Positions 35,325-44,280 of a DNA stretch of 64,000 bases are shown here, piece after piece. The number at the start of each line of letters is the position of its first letter. Position 1 is the first letter of the stretch. This stretch comes from Clostridium magnum DSM 2767 (GTDB lineage Bacteria > Bacillota > Clostridia > Clostridiales > Clostridiaceae), in NCBI RefSeq assembly GCF_001623875.1, contig NZ_LWAE01000003.1:248001-312000 (forward strand). The letters run 5' to 3'. The translations under genes were made by a program, and so were the position numbers. The notes below the pieces were generated by a model that was given only the letters and a program-made list of their open reading frames with translations, was not told the origin of the DNA and ran no database searches.

Positions 35325-36163
35325 CCGCTCACCTCATTAGAATTGATAGCATTCAAAATTTCTCTGATTGCTACAATGTGCTCTTGTGAATTATTTATAT
35401 CCACCACAGTATATCCAATTACTGTTAAATTATATTCATCCATAAACTTACGTCTTATTTCATCTGTCGGATTTGCTAGCAATATGTAATGATAGTCATT
35501 AAATATGTAGTTATACTTTTTCATTAAATATTCAATGTATATATCAGAATAAGAAAACCCTAAAAATAGAAAAGTATACCCACTCCTAAAAAAGTTAAAA
35601 AGCGCCACATACTTTTCGTCCGAATATACCTCATCATATTTTGTTTTTCCTAACACAATCGATCCTGGCTTGGACAAAATTCCGTGTAAATGAACAATTC
35701 TTTTTCCATCCTTCTCCATAGCCAAATCTTGTGTACTATTGTCTGAATCACTTAATACTACAGGTTGAAATCCACTTTTCATATTGTTTGCTAAGTAATT
35801 ATCATAATTAGTTGTTAGATAATGAGGGGCATTCAAATTAGCTAAGTCTGAATAATTATGATCAATAGCTTCCTTCTCTTGTTTCTTAATTATATCTACA
35901 ACAGTTTTCTGAATATAAAAGTCATTTTTAAAACTAAACTTTTTAATTGATTCCATTGCATCCCAATATCTTTTATTACTTACCTCTTGCTGAATCATAT
36001 CTTTTATGTCTGTATCATCTATTAAATCTTCACTTAGCATTGAAATCAATTTGTCCCAGTTAGGGATGTTAAATGGAGTAGATAATCCCGCTCCTATAAA
36101 TGGAATCATTCTTTTTTCCGCGTGAATTCTTCTCAGTTTTCTAATATCGCTTGAAATATTCAA
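35315..36163 (-). CDS. SIR2-domain effector (predicted NADase) of the defence cassette
   Basis: 282 residues to the zero-frame stop. SIR2 marks are FIGAGLSTPF near residues 22-31 (NAD loop), LTTNYDNYL near 118, HLHG near 157 with the catalytic His, and FLGFSYSD near 200. Defence SIR2 proteins deplete NAD+ on activation and cause abortive infection (Thoeris, Dsr, SIR2-Lamassu). Translation starts at TTG (36163) behind GGAGGTATTTC. It is the first gene of the cassette. Slippage at its stop would extend it by ~138 residues into the next frame. Confidence 0.85.
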   Translation of the reverse strand: MNISSDIRKLRRIHAEKRMIPFIGAGLSTPFNIPNWDKLISMLSEDLIDDTDIKDMIQQEVSNKRYWDAMESIKKFSFKNDFYIQKTVVDIIKKQEKEAIDHNYSDLANLNAPHYLTTNYDNYLANNMKSGFQPVVLSDSDNSTQDLAMEKDGKRIVHLHGILSKPGSIVLGKTKYDEVYSDEKYVALFNFFRSGYTFLFLGFSYSDIYIEYLMKKYNYIFNDYHYILLANPTDEIRRKFMDEYNLTVIGYTVVDINNSQEHIVAIREILNAINSNEVSGNF

Positions 36164-36415
36164 AGAAATACCTCCTATAATTATAAAATTAACTCTACTT
36201 ATATTTATAATACTATTTTATATGACGATATTTTGAATATATGCTAAATTTAGCTTTTTTATTTACAATTATATCATATAATTTACTTTTTCACACATTT
36301 ATTACAAACAAAAATAGATATTAGCTCACAACTGTAGGTCTAATATCTTATATAAATTATTGTTATTTAATATTATATCTTATTCGATAAAGCAATTATT
36401 CTTTTGTCCAATTTC

Positions 36416-36545
36416 TTAAAATCCCATTACTATATTAACCAAACCTTTATTTTTCATATGCGATACAAACTCTATCCTTTTCATGAAATCTAGAATATCA
36501 GTTTTAGAATTTGGTGTGGTAAGCATAACCGTATCTTGTCCTAAA
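36416..36545 (-). pseudogene. Short C-terminal gene remnant between the cassette and the intron
   Basis: The minus strand reads GQDTVMLTTPNSKTDILDFM, then RIEFVSHMKNKGLVNIVMGF-stop, plausible coding sequence without a start, disconnected upstream by a stop and the intron. No family recognised. From 36164 to 36415 there is only the AT-rich leader of the SIR2 cassette. Confidence 0.3.
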
Positions 36546-36584
36546 CTTTAATAAGTTTCTAAAATTATAAGCTAATTGAATACC

Positions 36585-39316
36585 GATAGGTAGGTTACTG
36601 CTTTTACCACGACAGTGGCAGTCAGAGTAGCCTTTCCCCCGGTTCACACCGTACGTGATAGTTTCCCATCATACGGCGTTCCATCTATACAGCTATTTTT
36701 TCCATGTGAATTTCCAAGTCTTTTCCTAAAACTCTCTATTTTCTTTCTTGTTTTTATTTCTAAGTGATTAATATTAGCTGTTGCATTTTTGACTAATTCA
36801 AAACAATCCTTGTCCATTGATGCAAGATTAGATACTTTGTTTATTTTATTTATTGGTAGATTTGGATTTATTCTATGTATATATACAGTGCCTGTATATA
36901 GCCATTTCCCACAACACCTGCATTTTACTTTGTCCCGATTTAATGCGTAAGCTCGGTTCATATAGTATTCAAAGTTGTAGTCCTTATCGGTCATACCATT
37001 GCCTATTAACATTGATGTCTTTTCAGTTAGTATTTCCTCTAATCTTGCATTCTGCCATTTTTTCTTTGTTCGTTTGAAATATATTTGGCGCCCTTCTTCT
37101 GTAAAAGGATTCTCCTTTTGATTTTTCTGAAAAATCCTTTCCCATTTGCAAAATGCTAAGTTTGTTACACCTATATAAATATCTCCATATCTTATTGCAG
37201 GGATTTTCTGCTTATAGTCCTTATGGATATTACTGAGATTTTGGGTTTCATCAGCAGGTATCCACCTGCCTTTATATTCTCTTAATCGTCCACTGGCAAC
37301 TGTTGATATTCTATGAGCAAATTTTTGCATAGTTACATTTACCCATGAACAATTACTATAATAGTTTATTAGTCCCCGAATTTTACTATTAGTCAGATTT
37401 ATATTATGTATAACCTGCTCCCTGCTAGAATGAATATGGATATTCTTAATATCTTCGCATATAGAGTCTACCTTAGATTTTAAACGATCCCTGTCGGGCA
37501 TTGTTCTTGTGCTATAGCCTTTCTTTGCTTTGCCTTTAACCACTTTGTATTCATATCCTAGAAAATGTATATAATCCTTACGTATATCAGTTATTAACGT
37601 TTTTTCATTTGATAGGTTTAGTTTCATGTCATTATATAAAAATTCTTGTATTTTATTTTTCAAGAATTCTGCATGTTCTCTGCTATTTGTTATTACACAA
37701 AAGTCATCCGCATATCTTACCAGATATGCAGGTATTAAGTTTGTTCTTTCTCGTAATGCAGCCATCTTTCCCCATTGAATAGAGTACTTAAATTTAGTAG
37801 ATTTATTCTCCCATTGCTTAGCCAGCCATTCGTCAAACATATCCATATATGCATTGGATAGTAATGGCGAAATTATTGAGCCTTGTTGGGTTCCATCTTC
37901 ATTAATCTCACATTCACCAACAATACCTGCTTTAAGCATAGCTTTAATGATTTGGAGTATTCGTCTATCTTTAACCCCCATGTGATATAATCGCTTGAGT
38001 AATATACCATGATTAATTTTATCAAAGCATTTGCTTATATCTCCTTCGACAACCCAATAATATCCTGTTTTATGAACTAAATCAGTCAATCGTTGAGTTG
38101 CCATTTGTGCATCTCTCATAGGTCTAAATCCATATGAATGATTAAAGAATTGCGCCTCAAGAATTGGCTCAAGCACTATCCTAATGCACTCTTGTACAAT
38201 CCTATCTCTTATAGAAGGAATACCCAATGGTCGCTTTTCAAGTTTACCTGGTTTGTCAATGTACTCGCGCTTAATTTTTTGTGGAGTGAATTTTACAAAT
38301 GCACTTTGAATATCTCCTATAACCCATTTATAGGGTTTTTCTAAATAATCCTTTTGCATTGTCTTTGAGTCAATCCCAGGTGTTTTACTGCCTTTATTAG
38401 ACTTAATATTGTGTATCGCAGTAACTATTGTTATTTCTGATGTCATGATTTCCACTAGCCCTCTAACCGAGGGTCTTTTACCTTCTAATGTTGCTAATTT
38501 TGAAATATTATATAGCTCATCTAGTATTTTTCGGAGTTCTGCTTCAGATTTTAGGTAGTCAAATTTTTGTGCCACATTCACCGCCTCCTTTGGATTTGGT
38601 ATTTATGGTTTTAGTCAGTTTTGCCTACGGCTTCCTTGACAGACTGGTCACATGTTTTACTGTACAAACTATGCCCCTTCGCTCTGCTACCATTACAGAA
38701 GCTTCATCACTACTACAGGCTGCTGCCCTGCAATTTAACCAATCATTTCCTATTGGTTAGGACTAGTATACCACCCATTACGTTTTTTTTTTTAACGCAT
38801 CCTATTGCAGTTCCCTTGTTCCCGTCACTTTAGCTTTACATAACAGTTTTAGCTCCACCCTTTAACCCGACTGCCACTTTTAATCAGTGTGATTTTAATA
38901 TTAAAAGCCTTCAACCTTTACGGTTTTCAGTTGAATTCCACCGAAGTATATGTAATTCAACGACAATACCCCACATGGGGCGAGTTTCTTCTTATTTGAA
39001 ACCCTATAATTTACGAGCCGTACTTTCGGGTAATTTGTCAGTCTGCAAGACATTCTGAGCATGACTATTTTTTAGCTTCCAGCGTACTTACTATCATCAC
39101 AGATAACATTTTCCGCACCTTCACCGAGCTTCGCACATCAAACATGGTACTGTTTGGGCACGTCGGAGTATTAGAAATTTTGTCACCCCTCACACAGAGT
39201 CATGTAGGTACTTTCCCTACCAATTCAAATGGCGAGTTCTACTTGCTTTTTAACTTTTACTAGTAGTCCGATTTTATTATATATTTCTATATAGATTGTT
39301 CGGAAACAAGGCGCAC
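36585..39316 (-). mobile_element. Group II intron with encoded maturase/reverse transcriptase
   Basis: On the minus strand the intron begins at 39316 with GTGCGCC, the group II 5' consensus. About 730 nt of structured, non-coding sequence (domains I-III) precede the maturase gene. Domain V (GCCGTATGATGGGAAACTAT...ACGTACGG) spans the end of the gene at ~36640-36680, and a domain VI-like hairpin lies at ~36595-36635. The 3' end is estimated near 36585. The flanks carry no long open gene, so it sits in intergenic or degraded DNA. Confidence 0.8.
36644..38581 (-). CDS. Group II intron reverse transcriptase/maturase with HNH endonuclease
   Basis: 645 residues from a GTG with AAAGGAGGCGG ahead. 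The RT domain has block motifs RPLGIPSIRDRIVQ near residue 115, the HSYGFRP block, GTQQGSIISPLLSN and the catalytic YADDF near residue 290. A maturase (X) domain follows, then a C-terminal zinc/HNH endonuclease with CRCCGKWL, IHRINP and a final Cys-containing helix near residues 555-600. The reading frame is full length and ends inside intron domain V (last residues GTPYDGKLSRTV), so its codons double as ribozyme structure. Confidence 0.93.
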   Translation of the reverse strand: MNVAQKFDYLKSEAELRKILDELYNISKLATLEGKRPSVRGLVEIMTSEITIVTAIHNIKSNKGSKTPGIDSKTMQKDYLEKPYKWVIGDIQSAFVKFTPQKIKREYIDKPGKLEKRPLGIPSIRDRIVQECIRIVLEPILEAQFFNHSYGFRPMRDAQMATQRLTDLVHKTGYYWVVEGDISKCFDKINHGILLKRLYHMGVKDRRILQIIKAMLKAGIVGECEINEDGTQQGSIISPLLSNAYMDMFDEWLAKQWENKSTKFKYSIQWGKMAALRERTNLIPAYLVRYADDFCVITNSREHAEFLKNKIQEFLYNDMKLNLSNEKTLITDIRKDYIHFLGYEYKVVKGKAKKGYSTRTMPDRDRLKSKVDSICEDIKNIHIHSSREQVIHNINLTNSKIRGLINYYSNCSWVNVTMQKFAHRISTVASGRLREYKGRWIPADETQNLSNIHKDYKQKIPAIRYGDIYIGVTNLAFCKWERIFQKNQKENPFTEEGRQIYFKRTKKKWQNARLEEILTEKTSMLIGNGMTDKDYNFEYYMNRAYALNRDKVKCRCCGKWLYTGTVYIHRINPNLPINKINKVSNLASMDKDCFELVKNATANINHLEIKTRKKIESFRKRLGNSHGKNSCIDGTPYDGKLSRTV

Positions 39317-39356
39317 ACTTCCGATTATAGACATAACCTGTTCAGTCTATGAATTA

Positions 39357-39441
39357 CACAAAGGTACCTGTTCCCCCTCAGATTTTGTCATAATACTTCA
39401 AGTTCTTTTACCTAAATTTCACAGATGCCAGGTACCTTTGT
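39357..39441. repeat. Imperfect palindromic repeat with GGTACC ends, copy 2
   Basis: ACAAAGGTACCTGTTCC and GATGCCAGGTACCTTTGT flank an inner CTCAGATTTTG shared with copy 1 at 12105-12190. It lies 40 bp from the intron 5' end. Confidence 0.7.
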
Positions 39442-39479
39442 CATTATAAACTCTTCACCTAAGTAGAACATCATATGTT

Positions 39480-39956
39480 TCACTTAGTATGATGTTCATT
39501 GTTTATCATTTCAACAAATTCAATTGGATGCTGAATAATCTTTGAAGTTTCCTCTATAGAATAGCCCTCAGCAAGATAACGTTTTGCTATAACTGCCATA
39601 GACTCTCCTATCTCTATAATGTGATGGTCTGGGTCATAAATACGAACAACTCGTTGTTGCCATTCATGTTTCTTTGGCTGATGTACATATTCTATATTTT
39701 TATAGTTCTTTATTTGTTGTATAATTTTATCAAAATCATCCACTTCAAAATACAGTTCCATATTATTAGATTTCTCTATAACAGAATTAACAGGCACATC
39801 TGTAAGCCATGCAAAATCCTCTTGTATTGCAAATCCACCACTAAATGTTACATTTCGTCCTAGGTCAAGAACAACTTCTTGATTAAAAAGTTCCTTATAG
39901 AACTGCTTTGAAACATTAACATCTTTTACTGCTAATAATGCTAATTCAAATTTCAT
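39480..39956 (-). CDS. VOC-family (glyoxalase/bleomycin-resistance) protein
   Basis: 158 residues. One VOC module spans residues 1-118 (ELALLAVKDVNVSKQFYKELF at the start, YDPDHHIIEIGE at the end with the metal-site Glu). A ~40-residue helical tail follows (ESMAVIAKRYLAEGYSIEETS), as in some VOC proteins whose tail resembles a small helix-turn-helix. Substrate unknown. ACGGAGGTATTTGC precedes the ATG. To the right, 39957-40368 is a 410-bp AT-rich intergenic region with no frame I would call. Confidence 0.82.
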   Translation of the reverse strand: MKFELALLAVKDVNVSKQFYKELFNQEVVLDLGRNVTFSGGFAIQEDFAWLTDVPVNSVIEKSNNMELYFEVDDFDKIIQQIKNYKNIEYVHQPKKHEWQQRVVRIYDPDHHIIEIGESMAVIAKRYLAEGYSIEETSKIIQHPIEFVEMINNEHHTK

Positions 39957-40368
39957 GCAAATACCTCCGTTAATAATTCACCATAATTAATGATTGTTTA
40001 CCTTATAAGAAAAATACGCAACATCTATTTTAGAATATAAAACATTATAATTGGCTAAATCTAAATAGCATCCTTACATAATAAATGATATCATAGTTCG
40101 CCATTATATTCCATATTATTTATAATTGTACAAATAAATCCATAAAGTGTTAATATTAAGTAATTCTAACTTCATCATTTTCAAGTACATAATTTGATGT
40201 ATCTACACCTTCATATTGGGGAAAAAATGGACTCAACTGTTATAGCACAAAACCAAAAAAATTATGGTATTTATTGATTACTTTTCCAAAATTTTTTCGG
40301 ATAACCTACGTCTCACAGGGACAAAATAAATACAAATATTAAGTCACACTATTATATGGAGGGTAATT

Positions 40369-40836
40369 ATGAAAGATTTTTTTGGACTATTTGGAAGCGA
40401 TGATGATTATGATAAGGATAAAGATAGAAAAGAGACTTCAGATGATGGAACTCTTCAACTTCGTCAAGAGGAATTAGATATTACTAAAAACAAAGTAAAT
40501 ACTGGAGAAGTAACTCTTAGTAAAGAAATTGTTGAGGACCAAAAGACAGTTGATGTACCTGTTACTCATGAAGAAGTTGTTATTGAAAGAAGAGAAATAA
40601 GCAGTGAACCAAGTGACTCACCTATTACTTCTGGAGAAACAATTCGTATTCCTGTTAGTGAGGAAAAGGTTGAGGTTGGTAAGCATACTGTAGTAACTGG
40701 TGAGATCTCAGCTCACAAACGAGAAGTAAAAGAAACTGAACAAGTAACAGAAACTCTAAAAAGAGAAGAAGCTCATGTGAATTCTAGCGGTGATACAGAT
40801 ATAGTTGACGAAAAAACAGACCCTGGCTTTCATTAA
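40369..40836 (+). CDS. DUF2382 (YsnF/AvaK) domain stress protein
   Basis: 155 residues, highly charged. One DUF2382 domain spans residues ~24-140, seen as LQLRQEELDITKNKVNTGEVTLSKE, DVPVTHEEVVIERREI, RIPVSEEKVEVGKHTVVTGEI and ETLKREEAHV. The domain is common in general-stress proteins of Firmicutes and resembles PRC-barrel partners; its biochemistry is unknown. A paralogue follows at 41166. Ribosome site GGAGGGTAATT. Confidence 0.85.
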   Translation: MKDFFGLFGSDDDYDKDKDRKETSDDGTLQLRQEELDITKNKVNTGEVTLSKEIVEDQKTVDVPVTHEEVVIERREISSEPSDSPITSGETIRIPVSEEKVEVGKHTVVTGEISAHKREVKETEQVTETLKREEAHVNSSGDTDIVDEKTDPGFH

Positions 40837-40842
40837 AATAGA

Positions 40843-41030
40843 ATGAAGTGAAAACTTGAATCAGATGGAGTTTCAAACTCCATCTGATTCTTAGTTGAAC
40901 GAATCCAGGGACATAGCCGCTCTTTACTCCTACTTTGAAGAAAATCAGAGAGCCCAAATCTTTGATTTGGTGCGAATCGCTTTCACACCGTGTGATGGGA
41001 GTATTAGAGCGGGTAGTCATCGGATAAATA
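40843..41030 (+). repeat. Dispersed two-hairpin intergenic repeat, copy 2 (enlarged)
   Basis: Same ends and order as copy 1, but the second hairpin is extended by ~55 nt with an extra stem (CCCAAATC / GATTTGG) and a GCGAATCGC hairpin. It sits between the two DUF2382 genes. Confidence 0.75.
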
Positions 41031-41038
41031 GAAAATAT

Positions 41039-41082
41039 AAAACACCTCTCAAATCATAAATTGGATTTACGGGGTGTTTTTT
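41039..41082 (+). terminator. Terminator between the DUF2382 genes
   Basis: AAAACACC..AAATC pairs with GATTT..GGTGTTTT, followed by TTAC. It follows repeat copy 2. Confidence 0.6.
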
Positions 41083-41165
41083 ACAAAACACCTCAACTTC
41101 TTGTACTACACTAATTTACGAAAAAAACTTTATATTTATGTTTTCTAGACTTTGGAGGATTAATT

Positions 41166-41660
41166 ATGTTTAAAGCATCAGAATTTAGCAGAGAAAAAAA
41201 GGAGATTGATCAAGACAGTATTAGCCAAAAGGAATCCCGAATAGATAATAACAAAGATTCCGAAAAAGTTGCCGACGATATTAATGTAACTCTACAACTC
41301 CGCGAAGAACAATTAGATATTGCAAAAAAGTGGATAAAAACAGGGGATGTAGATATTCATAAAGAGATATTGACAGAAGAAAAAAACTTAACTGTACCTA
41401 TAAGTAAAGAGGTACTTGTTATTGAAAAGAAATGTTTAAATAAGGACTCCGATGAAAATATTGAAGTTATAAGAATACCTGTTAGAGAAGAACAAATTGA
41501 TATTAGTAAACATTGGGTAGTTTTAGAAGATGTCCATGTTTATAAAAATCGGTTTGAGGAAAATGAGCATATAGAAGAAACCCTAAAAAAGGAAAAGCTT
41601 CATTTGAAAACCAAAGGCAATCCCGTAATTATAAATAAAGAAATTGAAAAACCTTCTTAA
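41166..41660 (+). CDS. DUF2382 (YsnF/AvaK) domain stress protein, paralogue
   Basis: 164 residues with a ~45-residue charged N-terminal region rich in Lys, Asp and Ser, then one DUF2382 domain (LQLREEQLDIAKKWIKTGDVDIHKE, IRIPVREEQIDISKHWVVLEDVHV). It is clearly paralogous to the gene at 40369, but Trp replaces small residues at two matching positions, so the copies have diverged. TTTGGAGGATTA ribosome site. Each gene has its own terminator. Confidence 0.85.
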   Translation: MFKASEFSREKKEIDQDSISQKESRIDNNKDSEKVADDINVTLQLREEQLDIAKKWIKTGDVDIHKEILTEEKNLTVPISKEVLVIEKKCLNKDSDENIEVIRIPVREEQIDISKHWVVLEDVHVYKNRFEENEHIEETLKKEKLHLKTKGNPVIINKEIEKPS

Positions 41661-41728
41661 ATTATATAATCTAGCCTACGAATTCCTATTATAACCGTAT
41701 AAAATATAAAATTAGCTCCATTAAAACA

Positions 41729-41756
41729 CACCAATTGCATTTATATGCAACTGGTG
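41729..41756 (+). terminator. Terminator after the second DUF2382 gene
   Basis: CACCA..GCAT pairs with ATGC..TGGTG, followed by CTTATCTTTT. Confidence 0.6.
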
Positions 41757-41793
41757 CTTATCTTTTACAAATCTTTATTTTATAATTAAAAAC

Positions 41794-41955
41794 TTATCTT
41801 AGTAAGCTATCTATATCATCAACATGTTTTTGTTCCTCTTTTATAATTTCTGATAATATTTTATAACTTCCTTTGTCCAAATCCTCCTGTGATTTAATAA
41901 GTAAGCCTCTAACGCTTAGAACTAATGCCAAATTTTCTTTACAAAACCTAGAATC
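41794..41955 (-). pseudogene. Ferritin-like/rubrerythrin-type C-terminal remnant
   Basis: The minus strand encodes KENLALVLSVRGLLIKSQED, then SEIIKEEQKHVDDIDSLLR-stop. This is a helix pair with the EEQKHVD pattern of a ferritin-like diiron site. There is no start or N-terminal half. Confidence 0.45.
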
Positions 41956-41972
41956 TTATATTAACGCTATGC

Positions 41973-43181
41973 CTATGCTCTTAAACTGATTGGCTGTAAA
42001 ACAACAAAGGCATTTTCTATCTTCTCTGCTTTCCAGTTAAGAATCATACATGAATCTAATCTTGGATTGTACATATTAACTGCCTCATCTTTAAGAAACA
42101 TCTTTAAATTATAAGCGGCATATATAAAAGCAGCCTTCTTCTTATTACTATCACTGTATTTTCTCATATTAATTAATCCAGAAGCCACACCCGCCAAGTA
42201 AAAGGAAGGGTTATACAAACTATTTCTGCTATCAGAAACAACTAACTTAACGTTTTCTCTAAGCTTAGGCATAAGTTGTCTTAAGAGACTCATCCCCTTA
42301 CCTTGGGGTATATCAACTTCTGTTATGCCTTCACTTAAACTTTCACAGACTCTACTCCATAATTCTCTATTACATTCATTGTCAATTTGTAAGTAATCTC
42401 CTAATGTAATTGATTCAAGATATCTTAAATCATGAAAAACATTACAATCATCAATTAGGTCACAAAAATCAATTATAACAGGCTTATTTTCAGTTATGAT
42501 AATGTTATCTCCCTGAAAGTCTCCATGAGCATGTGCAGTAAGACATATAACCTTCAAGTTATCCCAAACATCTTCACTATTAAAATAGTAATATGGATTA
42601 GGCAGCATTAAATCCGTTCCATCTAAGGATATCCACTTAGTAAACTTATCTACTCCTATATCCTCAAATGCTTGTACATATTTATTGTCCATATATCTAT
42701 AAGAAAGTTCATTTTTAACTATATCCACAGGAGATAAATGTTTTTTAATATGTTCTTTATTCCAGCTAAATAAAAACTTTGTCATCTTTGATATTATACT
42801 ATCCTTAAGCTCATCTTCATTGACTACCTTATCTAAAAAGGTTTCACTTTTATAGATATCATCTCCTGCTAAATCATATAAATTAGCATATAAAATAACC
42901 CCTGCTTCTTTTTTCAGTTCATAATTAGCTATAGACTTGGCAATAAACTTATGCATATTATTTTTTGCAGCTAACTCATAGGCTTTGTAAAAAACCTCAG
43001 CTTCATTGCTACTAGTTACTTTTAAAATCCCTACTCTATTGTCTGATCCATATTCTACCATGTACACTCCTGCTCCAGATCTTCCGCCATTGAACTTTTT
43101 TAACATCTCAACAGGAGCAATCTTATCCTTTACTTTCTCACTTGTTTTATTAATTTCATCAAGTATTTCTACAATATCCAT
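41973..43181 (-). CDS. Phosphotransferase/kinase-fold protein (APH-like; possibly TCAD9)
   Basis: 402 residues. The N-lobe has GGRSGAGVYMVEYG near residue 31 and a likely nucleotide lysine (GILKVTSS, residue ~53). The C-lobe has AHAHGDFQGDNIII near 222 (catalytic HGDxxxDN) and VIIDFCDL near 240 (metal Asp). The fold is that of aminoglycoside/choline kinases. The layout recalls the TCAD9 domain described in predicted conflict systems, but this is from memory and not certain. It stands alone. An antibiotic-resistance function cannot be claimed. Confidence 0.6.
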   Translation of the reverse strand: MDIVEILDEINKTSEKVKDKIAPVEMLKKFNGGRSGAGVYMVEYGSDNRVGILKVTSSNEAEVFYKAYELAAKNNMHKFIAKSIANYELKKEAGVILYANLYDLAGDDIYKSETFLDKVVNEDELKDSIISKMTKFLFSWNKEHIKKHLSPVDIVKNELSYRYMDNKYVQAFEDIGVDKFTKWISLDGTDLMLPNPYYYFNSEDVWDNLKVICLTAHAHGDFQGDNIIITENKPVIIDFCDLIDDCNVFHDLRYLESITLGDYLQIDNECNRELWSRVCESLSEGITEVDIPQGKGMSLLRQLMPKLRENVKLVVSDSRNSLYNPSFYLAGVASGLINMRKYSDSNKKKAAFIYAAYNLKMFLKDEAVNMYNPRLDSCMILNWKAEKIENAFVVLQPISLRA

Positions 43182-43299
43182 TGTTAAACCACCCTATAAA
43201 TAATAATAAATCCATACTAATTATATTATAATTATCAACAATAAACAAATGATTAAAAATTCGTAACTAAATTATTAATAAAGTATCTGTGCTATTTTT

Positions 43300-44268
43300 C
43301 TAAACTGTCTTTTTCACTTTAACTATATTTTGATGATTGCTAACCTTTTCTTTATTAGCCATCCATATACCTGAACTTACTAGCACAAGTGCAATAATGT
43401 TTTTGTATTCAAAAATATTTTCTCCTAAAAAAATTGCTGAAAGTATTACGCCAAAAATAGGCGTTAAAAAATTGAAAACAGATACTGGACCCACCTTATT
43501 ATATTTTAGAAGTAGGTTCCATAATGAAAAAGCCACAGAAGATAACAATGCTAAATAGATCAATAATATTGAGGACGTAGTTGTAAAATGATAAACTCTC
43601 CCACCAAAAACAACTCCAATAAACACTAATATTACGCCTCCTAAAAAAAGACTGTATCCCGTTACTACCATTACATCCATACTTTTAGTAAGTTTCTTTC
43701 CATAAATTGCACCTACTGAAAAAACGAATGCTGCAATTATTATAAAACCTTCCCCCGAAAAATTAAATGAAAAATTTAATAAATCACTACTAAAATTCAC
43801 TATCATAACTCCTATAAATCCTACAACACAGCCAACAGTCTTTTGCACATTTAACTTATCATTTTTATATATGTAATGAGCCAAAATAACACTAGAGAAT
43901 GTAGCAGTAGAATTCATTATAGAACTTTTAACGCCAGTAGTATTAGCAAGTCCAATATAAAAGAATAAATACTGTAATGTTGTTTGAATAATACCTAAGT
44001 AAAATAAATCTAGAGTGTTTTTCTTGGAAATATTAAATATCTTCTTTCCATACCTTTGTGCAATAACAAGTAGAATTAAGCCTGCTATACTAAATCTATA
44101 GCCAGCAAATACAAGCTTAGAGGGAATATCGCCGGTTGATATGTTAAATAACTCATATCCGCTTTTTACAGCGGGATAAGCACTTCCCCATAATAAACAA
44201 CATAATGTTGCAATAATAGTAATAAATTTTTTGTCTGTAAAAATCTTTTTGTCCTTCAAAATAATCAA
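43300..44268 (-). CDS. EamA-type DMT-superfamily transporter
   Basis: 322 residues with ten membrane helices in two EamA repeats (the first opens LCCLLWGSAYPAVKSGY near residue 22, the second around residue 170). Such proteins export or import amino acids, nucleosides or drugs; the substrate is not deducible. It starts 12 bp after the M15 peptidase gene, so co-transcription is likely. The C-terminal tail is lysine-rich. Confidence 0.88.
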   Translation of the reverse strand: MIILKDKKIFTDKKFITIIATLCCLLWGSAYPAVKSGYELFNISTGDIPSKLVFAGYRFSIAGLILLVIAQRYGKKIFNISKKNTLDLFYLGIIQTTLQYLFFYIGLANTTGVKSSIMNSTATFSSVILAHYIYKNDKLNVQKTVGCVVGFIGVMIVNFSSDLLNFSFNFSGEGFIIIAAFVFSVGAIYGKKLTKSMDVMVVTGYSLFLGGVILVFIGVVFGGRVYHFTTTSSILLIYLALLSSVAFSLWNLLLKYNKVGPVSVFNFLTPIFGVILSAIFLGENIFEYKNIIALVLVSSGIWMANKEKVSNHQNIVKVKKTV

Positions 44269-44280
44269 AATCCTTTCTTA

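Noticed and set aside
38488-38833. Plus-strand frames in the group II intron 5' region
   Set aside because: They are antisense to maturase or ribozyme sequence and have no start signals.
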